This document shows, piece by piece, positions 16,785-25,606 of a stretch of DNA of 64,000 nt. The stretch's first letter is position 1; each line of letters begins with the position of its first letter. Origin of the DNA: an uncultured Butyricimonas sp. (GTDB lineage: Bacteria; Bacteroidota; Bacteroidia; Bacteroidales; Marinifilaceae); contig CALUMT010000012.1 in the NCBI GenBank assembly GCA_944321845.1, positions 1-64,000 on the forward strand, written 5' to 3'. The notes under the pieces are model-generated. The model was not told where the DNA came from. It searched no databases and saw only the letters and a program-made list of their open reading frames with translations. The position numbers were made by a program, and so were the translations under genes.

Positions 16785-17954
16785 TCACGGTCTTATATTT
16801 TGCATCACCTTGATACAAAGATCCGTGAATATAATCTTTCCGTTTCCATTACGGAGCACATCATTATAGGCCCGCTCAAATTCCTCGTACAACGGGATAA
16901 TATTTCCCTCATGCACGTAAGGAGAAAACCTGACAGAAAATTCCTTTTCCCGTCGGGTCATGTACACCAATTTATCAATCCCGAAGTTCCGGACAAAATT
17001 CTCCCGCAACATTCGGATACAATGCAACAGAAAACTTTTCTCCCGTTCCCGCCCCAAAGCGGTGATTTCATTCACGAATTCATTCACGGGCAACATTTTC
17101 CGTTCCCAACACAAACGCATCAACTGGATAAACTTATCCTGATTATACACCGACTCTTCCGTCTCCTCCAACGTACGCAACGCTTTTAGCCAGCTGCCCG
17201 ATGCCACATGTGCGATCTCCTCGGCCGATTCTCTCGACAGATGTTTACGCCCGACAAGCTGTTCGGCGATTTCATCCTGATTCAAAGGCGGGATATTGAC
17301 CCGCTGCGTCCGGGACAGAATGGTCTTAATTATTTCCTCCGGCCGTTCAGCGACCAGCAAGAATACCGTATTCGGATAAGGCTCCTCGATAATTTTCAAT
17401 AATTTATTGGAACATTCCGGTTTCATCTTCTCCGGCAACCAAACTATCATCACCTTGTATTCCGATTCAAAAGCCTTCAGGCTCAGTTTCCTCAGGATAT
17501 TCCCGCTTTCCTCCGTGTATATCAACGCCTGGGCATTCTCATCCGCCCCCATGGCCACCAGCCATTCCTCCATATCCGTGTATGGATTATGAAGCAGCAT
17601 CTCCCGCCATTCGTTGATATATTCATCACTGACCGGTGATTTGATTTTCGCGGATTTCACCACCGGAAACACGAAGTGCAAATCCGGATGAATCAATTTC
17701 TGCATTTTCCGGCATTCCGGACATACCCCACAAGCATCTCCACCATGTTTATCCCCCGTGCAAAACAAGTATTGCGCGAAAGCCAAAGCCAAGGCCAGAG
17801 AACCGGCACCCGTCGCCCCGGCAAACAATTGGGCATGACTGATTCGTCCCGACTGTAAAGCCGTAACCAAACGTTCCTTTATCTCTTCATGCCCTATAAC
17901 GTCCTTGAATAACACGGGAAATTCATTAAAAATCCCGGGGTACAGGAAGCCCAT
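16785..17954 (-). CDS. holB: DNA polymerase III clamp-loader subunit delta prime
   Basis: This 389-residue AAA+ clamp-loader subunit begins FKDVIGHEEIKERLV, typical of HolB. The P-loop is degenerate (AGATGAGSLALA), as expected for delta prime, which does not hydrolyse ATP. A zinc-binding cysteine set C-x8-C-x2-C-x2-C follows at about residues 68-82. The sensor block PEKMKPECSNKLLKIIEEP and FLLVAERPEEIIKTILSRTQ are present. The start is the ATG at 17954; an in-frame GTG thirteen codons later, right before LFKDVIG, is an alternative. It sits between ricT and aspS in a tight run. Confidence 0.93.
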   Translation of the reverse strand: MGFLYPGIFNEFPVLFKDVIGHEEIKERLVTALQSGRISHAQLFAGATGAGSLALALAFAQYLFCTGDKHGGDACGVCPECRKMQKLIHPDLHFVFPVVKSAKIKSPVSDEYINEWREMLLHNPYTDMEEWLVAMGADENAQALIYTEESGNILRKLSLKAFESEYKVMIVWLPEKMKPECSNKLLKIIEEPYPNTVFLLVAERPEEIIKTILSRTQRVNIPPLNQDEIAEQLVGRKHLSRESAEEIAHVASGSWLKALRTLEETEESVYNQDKFIQLMRLCWERKMLPVNEFVNEITALGREREKSFLLHCIRMLRENFVRNFGIDKLVYMTRREKEFSVRFSPYVHEGNIIPLYEEFERAYNDVLRNGNGKIIFTDLCIKVMQNIRP

Positions 17955-17981
17955 TGTTCTTCCTTTATCCCGGGAATAATT

Positions 17982-19739
17982 TTATTTTTCTATATCTTTT
18001 CTCAACTCAATACCCAATTCATCCAACTGTTCTTGCGCGATTTCCGACGGAGAATCGATCATCACGTCACGTCCGGAGTTGTTCTTCGGGAAGGCGATCA
18101 CATCCCGGATACTGTCTAATCCGGCAAACATGGAAGCCAAACGGTCAAATCCGAATGCCAATCCCCCGTGAGGTGGCGCTCCATACTTGAAGGCTCCGAT
18201 CAAGAAACCGAACTGAGCCTGAGCAGCCTCCGGCGTAAAGCCCAAACAATCGAACATTTTAGCCTGCAATGCCGAATCATGAATACGGATCGAACCTCCT
18301 CCGACTTCCACACCATTGATGACCATATCATAAGCATTGGCCCGAACCTTCCCCGGATCTGTATCCATCAACGGAATATCCTCCGTTTTCGGTGCCGTGA
18401 AGGGGTGATGCATGGCATAAAAACGTTGTGTCTCCTCGTCCCATTCCAACAAGGGGAAATCCACAACCCACAAAGGCTTAAACACGTTCTTATCCCGCAA
18501 TCCCAAGCGGTTTCCCATTTCCAGACGCAATTCGCACAACTGCGGCAACGTCTTGAACTTCGGTCCCACGAGAATTAACAACAGATCTCCCGGCTCGGCC
18601 TGACATCTCTCGGCCCAAACCTTCAGGTCTGCCTCCGTGTAAAACTTATCAACGGAAGACTTCATCGTCCCGTCCTCGTTATATTTCACGTAAACCAGAC
18701 CTTTCGCCCCAATTTGCGAACGTTTCACGAATTCTGTCAATTCATCCAGCTGCTTACGGGTATACCCGGCACATTTCGGTGCACAAATTGCCCCGATATA
18801 GTCGGCACTGTCAAACACGGCAAAATTCTTCCCTTTAGCCACATCCGTCAATTCCACGATTTTCATCCCGAAACGCAAATCCGGCTTATCGCATCCATAT
18901 TGTTCCATGGCATCGATCCAGGTCATCTTTTCCAGTTTAGGAATATCCACTCCCCGGATTTCCTTGAACAGGTGACGGATCATACCCTCGAATATTTCCT
19001 GCACATCCTCCTGTTCCACGAACGACATCTCGCAATCAATCTGCGTGAATTCCGGCTGACGGTCCGCACGCAAATCCTCATCGCGGAAACATTTTACAAT
19101 CTGAAAATAACGGTCGAAACCAGACACCATCAACAATTGCTTGAAAGTCTGCGGACTCTGCGGCAAGGCATAGAACTGTCCCCGGTTCATTCGGGAAGGC
19201 ACCACGAAATCCCGCGCTCCCTCCGGAGTACTCTTGATCAGCACCGGAGTCTCCACCTCGATAAAATTCCGTTCACTCAAATAGTTTCTTACCAGCTGAG
19301 CCATCCGGTGACGCAACTCCAGATTTTTCCGCACACACGGACGACGCAAATCCAGGTAACGATACTTCATCCGGATTTCATCCCCTCCGTCCGTCTGATC
19401 CTCTATCGTGAAAGGCGGAACTTCCGACTCACTCAACACGTTCACCTCGTTCACGTCAATCTCGATATCCCCGGTCAGGATTTTATTATTCTTGCTGGCC
19501 CGTTCGATAACCGTTCCCTTCGCCTGAATCACGAATTCCCGTCCCAACTTGGCCACGCTGTTCTTAACTTCCTCCGGTGCATTTTCTCCGACCACCAACT
19601 GGGTGATTCCGTAACGGTCCCGTAAATCAACGAAAGTCATCGCACCCAACTTTCTTACCTTCTGCACCCATCCGCTAAGGCAAACGCTCTTCCCAGCGTC
19701 CTCTAACCTCAGCTCTCCGCAAGTATGTGTTCTATACAT
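17982..19739 (-). CDS. aspS: Aspartyl-tRNA synthetase
   Basis: This 585-residue class IIb synthetase of the bacterial type has an N-terminal OB fold binding the anticodon (about 1-105), motif 1 near [17 protein letters not shown], motif 2 in [18 protein letters not shown], the GAD insertion domain in the middle (about 300-420), and motif 3 GLAFGFDRL. Its length matches family members, which run a little under 600 residues. It charges tRNA-Asp in the cytoplasm. It is the first gene of the minus-strand run aspS-holB-ricT-rhomboids-exonuclease. Confidence 0.97.
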   Translation of the reverse strand: MYRTHTCGELRLEDAGKSVCLSGWVQKVRKLGAMTFVDLRDRYGITQLVVGENAPEEVKNSVAKLGREFVIQAKGTVIERASKNNKILTGDIEIDVNEVNVLSESEVPPFTIEDQTDGGDEIRMKYRYLDLRRPCVRKNLELRHRMAQLVRNYLSERNFIEVETPVLIKSTPEGARDFVVPSRMNRGQFYALPQSPQTFKQLLMVSGFDRYFQIVKCFRDEDLRADRQPEFTQIDCEMSFVEQEDVQEIFEGMIRHLFKEIRGVDIPKLEKMTWIDAMEQYGCDKPDLRFGMKIVELTDVAKGKNFAVFDSADYIGAICAPKCAGYTRKQLDELTEFVKRSQIGAKGLVYVKYNEDGTMKSSVDKFYTEADLKVWAERCQAEPGDLLLILVGPKFKTLPQLCELRLEMGNRLGLRDKNVFKPLWVVDFPLLEWDEETQRFYAMHHPFTAPKTEDIPLMDTDPGKVRANAYDMVINGVEVGGGSIRIHDSALQAKMFDCLGFTPEAAQAQFGFLIGAFKYGAPPHGGLAFGFDRLASMFAGLDSIRDVIAFPKNNSGRDVMIDSPSEIAQEQLDELGIELRKDIEK

Positions 19740-19913
19740 AATATCTTCGTTTTAATTCCGTCATAAACAATTTTGCGAAATTAACAAGAATTTACCACAT
19801 TCCCCACATCCCCTCCCCTAAATTTTACAAGCAAAGATTACCGAAAACACCAAAACATTCAACTCCCTCTAGAATAAACAACATATTATATCTTATCGCC
19901 CCAATAAATGGGG

Positions 19914-19953
19914 GAAAAATAAGGCTAATCGGGAAACTTTCCCTAATTAGCCT
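19914..19953 (-). terminator. Terminator downstream of locus 2
   Basis: AGGCTAAT (19922-19929) pairs with ATTAGCCT (19946-19953), with an inner GGGAAA/TTTCCC stem. On the minus strand it is followed by TATTTTTCCC. It lies 34 bases after the stop of the last locus 2 gene. The stretch 19740-19913 upstream of aspS contains nothing else that I recognise. Confidence 0.8.
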
Positions 19954-19987
19954 ATACGCTTAATACAATAAAATTATAAATATAAAT

Positions 19988-21166
19988 TTACTTCACTCCC
20001 AAGTATTGCTCAATTACCTGAACAAGCTTTTCTCCCTGGGCATTTCGCGCAACAATCTTCCCATTTTCATCAATTACGATAGTAAACGGAACAGCCTGAA
20101 CACCATAATCATAACGGGCTGGACTTTTTTCCCATCCCTGCAGATCAGAAATCTGAATACCAACAGGTTGATGTATTTTCAGGATCTTTTCCCATTTTCC
20201 CCTGTCATTATCCAAGGAAATCCCTAATGTAACGAGACCCTTTTCCTCGTATCGAGCATGCAGATCCTTCAACAAAGGAAACATATCACGAATACACGGC
20301 ACACACCAAGAAGCCCAAAACTCCACGCACACGACTTTCCCTTTGCCAACAAGTTCTGAAAGACAGACTGCCTTTCCATCAATAGTTTCACCGACAATAT
20401 CACGATAGACATTCCCTTCCTTCATAGCCAACTGGGAAGCAGCAAAACGTTCCTGTTTATCCCAGCGTTCTTTCATTTCTAGTTCATATTGCTGACGCAA
20501 ATCACAGCGGATTTTCGGATAAACACTATCGACAAAAGACTGACTATAACCACCCCCCATATACTGAAAATAGAAATAATCACCCACAGGTGTCCCAACA
20601 CACTCCCTCACGAAACGCTTTGTAGCATCCACAACCAATTGTTTGTAAGCAAGTCTATATGATTGAGAATACCACTCGCCTATTTCATGGGCAGACATTC
20701 TCCCGAATTGTTGCATTTCCATACGCTCGTTCATCAACTCCTGTTGTTTCCTGCTCATGAGACGGAGCCCTTCCCCAATTGTCTGATCATAACGTTCATT
20801 CATAGGTGTCCCGGAAAGTTTCACCGTCAAAGAATCGTAGACCACTTCTATTTTACCAGCCTCCATAATCACGGGAACAGCAGACAATTTGATTTCCCGC
20901 ATTCCTTCAACCATTAACGTGTAGACAATAGGCTCAGTCCCAACTACACCTTTAAATTCAAAACTTCCGTTACGAATAATCGCACTATCCACCGGGATTG
21001 GTTTTTGCTTCTGGAAAAAAAACGTTGCAGGCGTCAGCATCACTTGATGCCCATCGTAACGACGGTCAATTTCTCCCTTTAATACATAATGAGCCGAATC
21101 TCCGCATCCTATGGCAAAAGCAACAATGACAACTGCTATCAATCTAATGGCAATTATCCTTTTCAT
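19988..21166 (-). CDS. TlpA-type thiol-disulfide oxidoreductase lipoprotein with DUF4369-like domain (locus 2)
   Basis: This 392-residue lipoprotein has a lipobox A-I-G-C with Cys at 21. Residues about 25-115 resemble the DUF4369 domain often found before TlpA domains in Bacteroidetes (YVLKGEIDRRYDGHQVML, then SFEFKG). A helical middle part follows, then a thioredoxin fold with FWASWCVPC (Cys 288 and 291) and the cis-Pro block AVPFTIVID. It should reduce or exchange disulfides on the periplasmic side. It overlaps the preceding TlpA gene by 4 bases (ATGA), so the two are probably translationally coupled and expressed with SusCD locus 2. Confidence 0.9.
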   Translation of the reverse strand: MKRIIAIRLIAVVIVAFAIGCGDSAHYVLKGEIDRRYDGHQVMLTPATFFFQKQKPIPVDSAIIRNGSFEFKGVVGTEPIVYTLMVEGMREIKLSAVPVIMEAGKIEVVYDSLTVKLSGTPMNERYDQTIGEGLRLMSRKQQELMNERMEMQQFGRMSAHEIGEWYSQSYRLAYKQLVVDATKRFVRECVGTPVGDYFYFQYMGGGYSQSFVDSVYPKIRCDLRQQYELEMKERWDKQERFAASQLAMKEGNVYRDIVGETIDGKAVCLSELVGKGKVVCVEFWASWCVPCIRDMFPLLKDLHARYEEKGLVTLGISLDNDRGKWEKILKIHQPVGIQISDLQGWEKSPARYDYGVQAVPFTIVIDENGKIVARNAQGEKLVQVIEQYLGVK

Positions 21167-23169
21167 TTATCCTCTTCTTTCAATATTTCAATAACATAAT
21201 TAATCTCATCCATCAATGCGCTGGGACTACCTCCATATCCTTCTGCCCGATAACGAATCTTCCCATTTTTCAATATCACTTTCTGGGGAATACCAGAAGT
21301 CCCTTGAAAGAAAATCTTATACACAACATTTCTTTCTTTTCCCGACGCAGAAGCGTAGTCATAAACAACCTCCATATTCTTGTAGGCATTTTTCTTCCAC
21401 AAATTATCAATTGCCACCTTCCGTGGTTCATCTTGGGTTATCACAAAATAAAACTTCACACCCGGATCGTCCAAATGGCAGTTTACAGCCATCTGCATAC
21501 CCTCCAAAGCTGCGATACAAGGAGCACACCACAAAGCCCAAAAATCAAGCACCACAATACTATTCCCAAAATCTACAGATGAAAGTTTCCCTCCATTATG
21601 CAATTCTACCTCGAAATTCTCAAAAGGGATGTCAACGATCTTCGTCCGCAACTCATCTTTTATCATAGTCACTTCTTCCTCCGATTTCAAGGAGGAGGCC
21701 CAAACCTCAAAAGGTTGCTTACGTTCTTTTTTAGTCAATGTTTGATAATAAGTTCGCAATTTCTCATAAACAACAGACGTCATTTTATTCGCCCGAGCAA
21801 TACCTTTTAATGCCTCTCCTATTTCTTTCCGCTTACCCAGTTTTTCGAGACTCACTACATAGGCTTCATTCCCCGCTGGATAAGATTTATAACGAACCTC
21901 TTCATCCAGCAAATTCATCACATCCACAGCCTCCTTAAACAACCCGGATTTCGCTGCAATTTCCGCATGTACAGCAATATAATAATTTAAATATAACCGG
22001 GCAAGCTCTTCTGATTGTCGAGGCGTGTATAAATGAGCATAGGTGTAAGCATAAGAATTATCATTAACTTTTTCCAGCATCAATTCTATCATTTCCCGAG
22101 ACAAATTGACATAAGCCGCTGTCGGCTCTGGTGACTTCCTCACCGAAAACTCAACTGTTCGATGAAAAACCTCGCTAAGAATATACATATTCAATTCCGG
22201 TATGATTTCCGCCACCTTATCATATTGCTTATTCCGGTAATACTCTCCGATTAACTTACGATAAAAATTATTATACAGGGAACCAGGCATATCCAACTTC
22301 TCAACCCAGACCTCAAACGGGAATTTCTTCCGGAATGTATCCGCAGCTTTCAAGAAATCTTCTCCACTCATTCTAACTAGCTTATCAATAGCTACTCGAC
22401 GAGCTAATCCTCCTTGAGGAAATTTATTAAGAATCACTTTCTCAAGGCTATCTGCTTTTTCCTTCTGCTGCAGATCGAATCGCAATGTATTCATAATCAT
22501 CATATAATCCTCTTCTCGCAAATTAGGTTCTTTCTCCAAATTCCCTAATAAAAAGGCTATTCCAGGAGTAGAATTTTTCCCATGCATTTTTTCCAACCCA
22601 GCTTTCATCACGTCAAAAAAGTAACGGGCATTCTCTGTATAGGCCTTAATCTCTTTATCCAACCACATCATTATCGCCTCATCGGAAATATCTTGATATC
22701 CCTGCTTGAAATATCCCGGCACCCCCTTACCAAGAGAAGGCATTCGGAAAATTCCCCAAGCAAGATTTCCCCCAGGCATTACCTGTCCACTCGAATTTCT
22801 AACAACGTACATAAATCCACAATTATCATTATTATCCACAACTTCTGGCTGCACAGACATAGTCGTCTGAAAAGCAAATGCGATAAAACCACAATTCTCC
22901 GGCACTTCAAATTCTCCTTTCCAGATATCACCTTCCCGAGTCAGATTCACATCGGCAGCCTCCCAACGATACATGTTATACAAATAAGCAATAGCATAAA
23001 CCTGTTCACGCTTCTCCAACGGCCCTCCAGCGGGATTATAAGCGAGAGAAAGAACTTCTCCCGCCACAGGCACAGTAGGGTTAATCATTAAACGTTCTAT
23101 TTTTTCCTGTCCGGAAACGGTAGAAAAAAATGACAAACAAACAACAATTACTATAAATATCTTTTTCAT
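21163..23169 (-). CDS. Large TlpA-family thioredoxin-domain protein (locus 2)
   Basis: This 668-residue secreted protein has a Sec signal ending near residue 20 (TVSGQ). The N-terminal roughly 120 residues form a beta-rich domain beginning ERLMINPTVPVAGE. A long helical, repeat-like middle (about 160-500) may be TPR-like. The thioredoxin domain at the C-terminus has FWALWCAPC (Cys about 548 and 551) and SGIPQKVILKNG with the cis-Pro. It lies 5 bases after the metallohydrolase-like gene. The pairing of two thioredoxins with one SusCD system suggests redox handling of an imported or surface-processed thiol or disulfide substrate, which is inference. Confidence 0.88.
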   Translation of the reverse strand: MKKIFIVIVVCLSFFSTVSGQEKIERLMINPTVPVAGEVLSLAYNPAGGPLEKREQVYAIAYLYNMYRWEAADVNLTREGDIWKGEFEVPENCGFIAFAFQTTMSVQPEVVDNNDNCGFMYVVRNSSGQVMPGGNLAWGIFRMPSLGKGVPGYFKQGYQDISDEAIMMWLDKEIKAYTENARYFFDVMKAGLEKMHGKNSTPGIAFLLGNLEKEPNLREEDYMMIMNTLRFDLQQKEKADSLEKVILNKFPQGGLARRVAIDKLVRMSGEDFLKAADTFRKKFPFEVWVEKLDMPGSLYNNFYRKLIGEYYRNKQYDKVAEIIPELNMYILSEVFHRTVEFSVRKSPEPTAAYVNLSREMIELMLEKVNDNSYAYTYAHLYTPRQSEELARLYLNYYIAVHAEIAAKSGLFKEAVDVMNLLDEEVRYKSYPAGNEAYVVSLEKLGKRKEIGEALKGIARANKMTSVVYEKLRTYYQTLTKKERKQPFEVWASSLKSEEEVTMIKDELRTKIVDIPFENFEVELHNGGKLSSVDFGNSIVVLDFWALWCAPCIAALEGMQMAVNCHLDDPGVKFYFVITQDEPRKVAIDNLWKKNAYKNMEVVYDYASASGKERNVVYKIFFQGTSGIPQKVILKNGKIRYRAEGYGGSPSALMDEINYVIEILKEEDK

Positions 23170-23174
23170 TATCT

Positions 23175-24092
23175 TTATTTATATTGTGCATTTGCGATAG
23201 CTCGTAAATCTATTCCATAAATGTTTTTATAATAATCCAGCAACACGTTCCACTTTTCCCGTATCAAATCGTACTTTAAATACTGTTCCATTTCCTCATC
23301 TGTCCGATGTAAAGCACTGTACATGTAGGAATCTATGTCGTTCTGTTTGGCATTATCCCAACCTGTTCCCCAAGAACTACCCCATTGATACCATTCAGAT
23401 CCCCATTGGTTCGGTAAAAATCCTCGATTACGATATGCTTCCAGATTTCTCTCATCTGTTAATGGTCCCTCCGGCTCTGTGGTATAGTCGGTCCCCTCGT
23501 AAAAAGCATCCGGGACATCAATCAACCCGTTTGCAGAATAATAATCCCATAATGCCTCTATTAATTCTAGAGAACGACTTTTTTTAGTGACAGCTGTCAT
23601 GGTCGTTACTTGATTCATTCCCGCAATGATAACTGCATCTCCATTTATTCGGTAATTATAACAAACATACCAACCTGCAGACACATCCGAGCGATCCCAG
23701 TAAACAGAATCTGCTAAGAATATGCGGTAAGGCATTCCTCCCTTTTTCAAAAAATCTGCCGGGAAAAACCTCAGCCAGATATCTTCTATATAATCTAGCA
23801 TCTCGTCCACGTATTGCGGATCACCTTCCTTTACCACATATGTCTGAGAAGAAGAAGCACCCGTCGATTGCGTCCACAAGGCATCCTTATTTGAAAATTG
23901 ATATAGGACATAAGAATTATAATCTTTAAACATCTGAAGAATACGCTCATTCGCCTCATTGGATGCCCCTTCTTGAGGCAAGGTGTAATCCTCTATAATT
24001 TCAATATCCGCACCAAGTCCAACATCCTTCTGACAAGCCTGCATACCCATCCAGCAGCAGACAATAAATATTATATATTTCATTTTTTTCAT
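23175..24092 (-). CDS. Lipoprotein related to SusCD-associated zinc metallohydrolases, HExxH motif apparently lost
   Basis: This 305-residue lipoprotein has a lipobox M-Q-A-C (Cys 20). Its size, position directly after susD and blocks such as MPYRIFLADSV, NRGFLPNQWGS and YKNIYGIDLRAIAN resemble the substrate-import-associated zinc metallohydrolase lipoproteins of Bacteroidetes (putative zinc-binding metallopeptidase family). In that family an HExxH motif follows a helix in mid-protein. Here the corresponding stretch reads LELIEALWDYY (about 175-185), so the Glu could remain but both His are absent. I see no other HExxH. It is either a pseudoenzyme binding subunit or a distant relative. The family assignment is from memory of conserved layout, so moderate confidence. 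Confidence 0.6.
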   Translation of the reverse strand: MKKMKYIIFIVCCWMGMQACQKDVGLGADIEIIEDYTLPQEGASNEANERILQMFKDYNSYVLYQFSNKDALWTQSTGASSSQTYVVKEGDPQYVDEMLDYIEDIWLRFFPADFLKKGGMPYRIFLADSVYWDRSDVSAGWYVCYNYRINGDAVIIAGMNQVTTMTAVTKKSRSLELIEALWDYYSANGLIDVPDAFYEGTDYTTEPEGPLTDERNLEAYRNRGFLPNQWGSEWYQWGSSWGTGWDNAKQNDIDSYMYSALHRTDEEMEQYLKYDLIREKWNVLLDYYKNIYGIDLRAIANAQYK

Positions 24093-24103
24093 AACCGCTT
24101 TAA

Positions 24104-25591
24104 TTAATCAATAATATTTCCTTGCCTCTCTGATTCATTTCTAGAATCATTTTGCTTCAACAATGTATTTTTCTCAAATAGACACGTTGGGAAAGGTACC
24201 GTGTACATCGGATCTTTCTCTTCTAACACAAATTCGTAAAGCGCTCCTCCTTTTTCATATTTATATTGATGCTTAATTGCAGGCATTCCATAACGACGCA
24301 AATCAAACCAACGATGTCCCTCGTAACATAGTTCCTTCCGACGTTCCAAACGAATCTGACTCAGCAACTCTTGACCGCTATAATTCTGATCCGAATAACC
24401 AATAATCCGTTTCTTGCGGAAAGCATTCAACTCAGATAAAGCCAGTTGATCCTCTCCCGACAAGGCATAAGCCTCCATACGGTTCAAATAAGCCTCTGCC
24501 GTTCGTACCGATTGCCCCAAATCATAATTACTAGTTGGTTTACTTATATACACTACATTATCACTATTACCAGGGGCCAAAGCAAAAGCAAGATAACGTT
24601 GATCATTTACTTTATCCCACAATGCTTGGAATTCCTCTGAGGTTGCAGGATTAAACGCATCATAATTTCCCCCAGGAATTACACAAGCACCAAAGAGCCA
24701 TTCAACTTCTGGGTTATCGTATGAGATCGGATTATAACTAGTTCCAGTAGCAATCGTCCCTAATGAATTAACCATATCCAGTAGAACTGCTCCTTGTTTA
24801 AGGGCATTTTCCACTTCCTTAATACAATCCTGGTATCTCTCCATGTACAGGTACACTCGAGACAACAGAATATGAATGGCAGGCTGATTAATCCGATAAT
24901 TCTGCCTTACGATCTCAAGAGGATCCATCAATAGCGCAGCCTCGACCAAACCTTTTACAATAATCTCCTCATAAATATACTGTACGGTTGCCCGTCCTAT
25001 AGGTTCATCAGCCAAATCCGCCGTCAACTTGGCAGGAACCCCCAACGCATCTTTATTATAATTATAAGGTTCTCCATAAATATTTACCAATTGAAAATAC
25101 AACAATGCCCGTACAGCAAGCGCCTCAGCTTTTACCCGGTTAATTTTCTCCTGCCCCCCCACAGCCTTATCAATATAATCCAAAACGGCGTTACAGCCCA
25201 GAATACGTTCATAGAATTGAGCATAAACCGTAGATGAAGGAGACTCGTTGATTGCATTCCCATAACCGTCGTAATCGGCTAATGAAGGTTGCCACGTATA
25301 TATAGGATAATACGTAACTGCCGTCGATGATTCTACAAAATAATCAGCAGTTCCATCCCAGTTAAGGAAATTCAAAAAGAAAGAACAATCATCATCCATC
25401 ATTGCTATAAATGAAAAGTCCGGTCCTCCCTTGGAACTTGTCGTAGGATATCCAGAACCAAGGAGTAATTCTGAAAAGTCTGATGCAGATTCTGGAATAA
25501 CTTCACTTTGGGATTCTTCTTCCAAAAAATCACCGCATGCGCTTACCAATACAGACAGACTTAAAACAAAAGATATAAATATATGTTTCAT
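24104..25591 (-). CDS. RagB/SusD-family outer-membrane nutrient-binding lipoprotein (locus 2)
   Basis: This 495-residue protein has the lipobox L-V-S-A-C (Cys about 19) followed by GDFLEEESQSEV. The SusD blocks are RVKAEALAVRALLYFQLVNI with YGEPYNY (TPR-like N-terminal half) and, at the C-terminus, VRTAEAYLNRMEAYALSGED, ELNAFRKKRI and LERRKELCYEGHRWFDLRR. It acts as the surface lid that binds ligand over the locus 2 SusC. The gene is noticeably A+T-rich, like the rest of locus 2. Confidence 0.93.
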   Translation of the reverse strand: MKHIFISFVLSLSVLVSACGDFLEEESQSEVIPESASDFSELLLGSGYPTTSSKGGPDFSFIAMMDDDCSFFLNFLNWDGTADYFVESSTAVTYYPIYTWQPSLADYDGYGNAINESPSSTVYAQFYERILGCNAVLDYIDKAVGGQEKINRVKAEALAVRALLYFQLVNIYGEPYNYNKDALGVPAKLTADLADEPIGRATVQYIYEEIIVKGLVEAALLMDPLEIVRQNYRINQPAIHILLSRVYLYMERYQDCIKEVENALKQGAVLLDMVNSLGTIATGTSYNPISYDNPEVEWLFGACVIPGGNYDAFNPATSEEFQALWDKVNDQRYLAFALAPGNSDNVVYISKPTSNYDLGQSVRTAEAYLNRMEAYALSGEDQLALSELNAFRKKRIIGYSDQNYSGQELLSQIRLERRKELCYEGHRWFDLRRYGMPAIKHQYKYEKGGALYEFVLEEKDPMYTVPFPTCLFEKNTLLKQNDSRNESERQGNIID

Positions 25592-25606
25592 AGATTACAC
25601 TTTAGA

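Noticed and set aside
18714..19625. Plus-strand open frame opposite aspS (303 codons)
   Set aside because: It is a shadow of aspS with no start context or domain.
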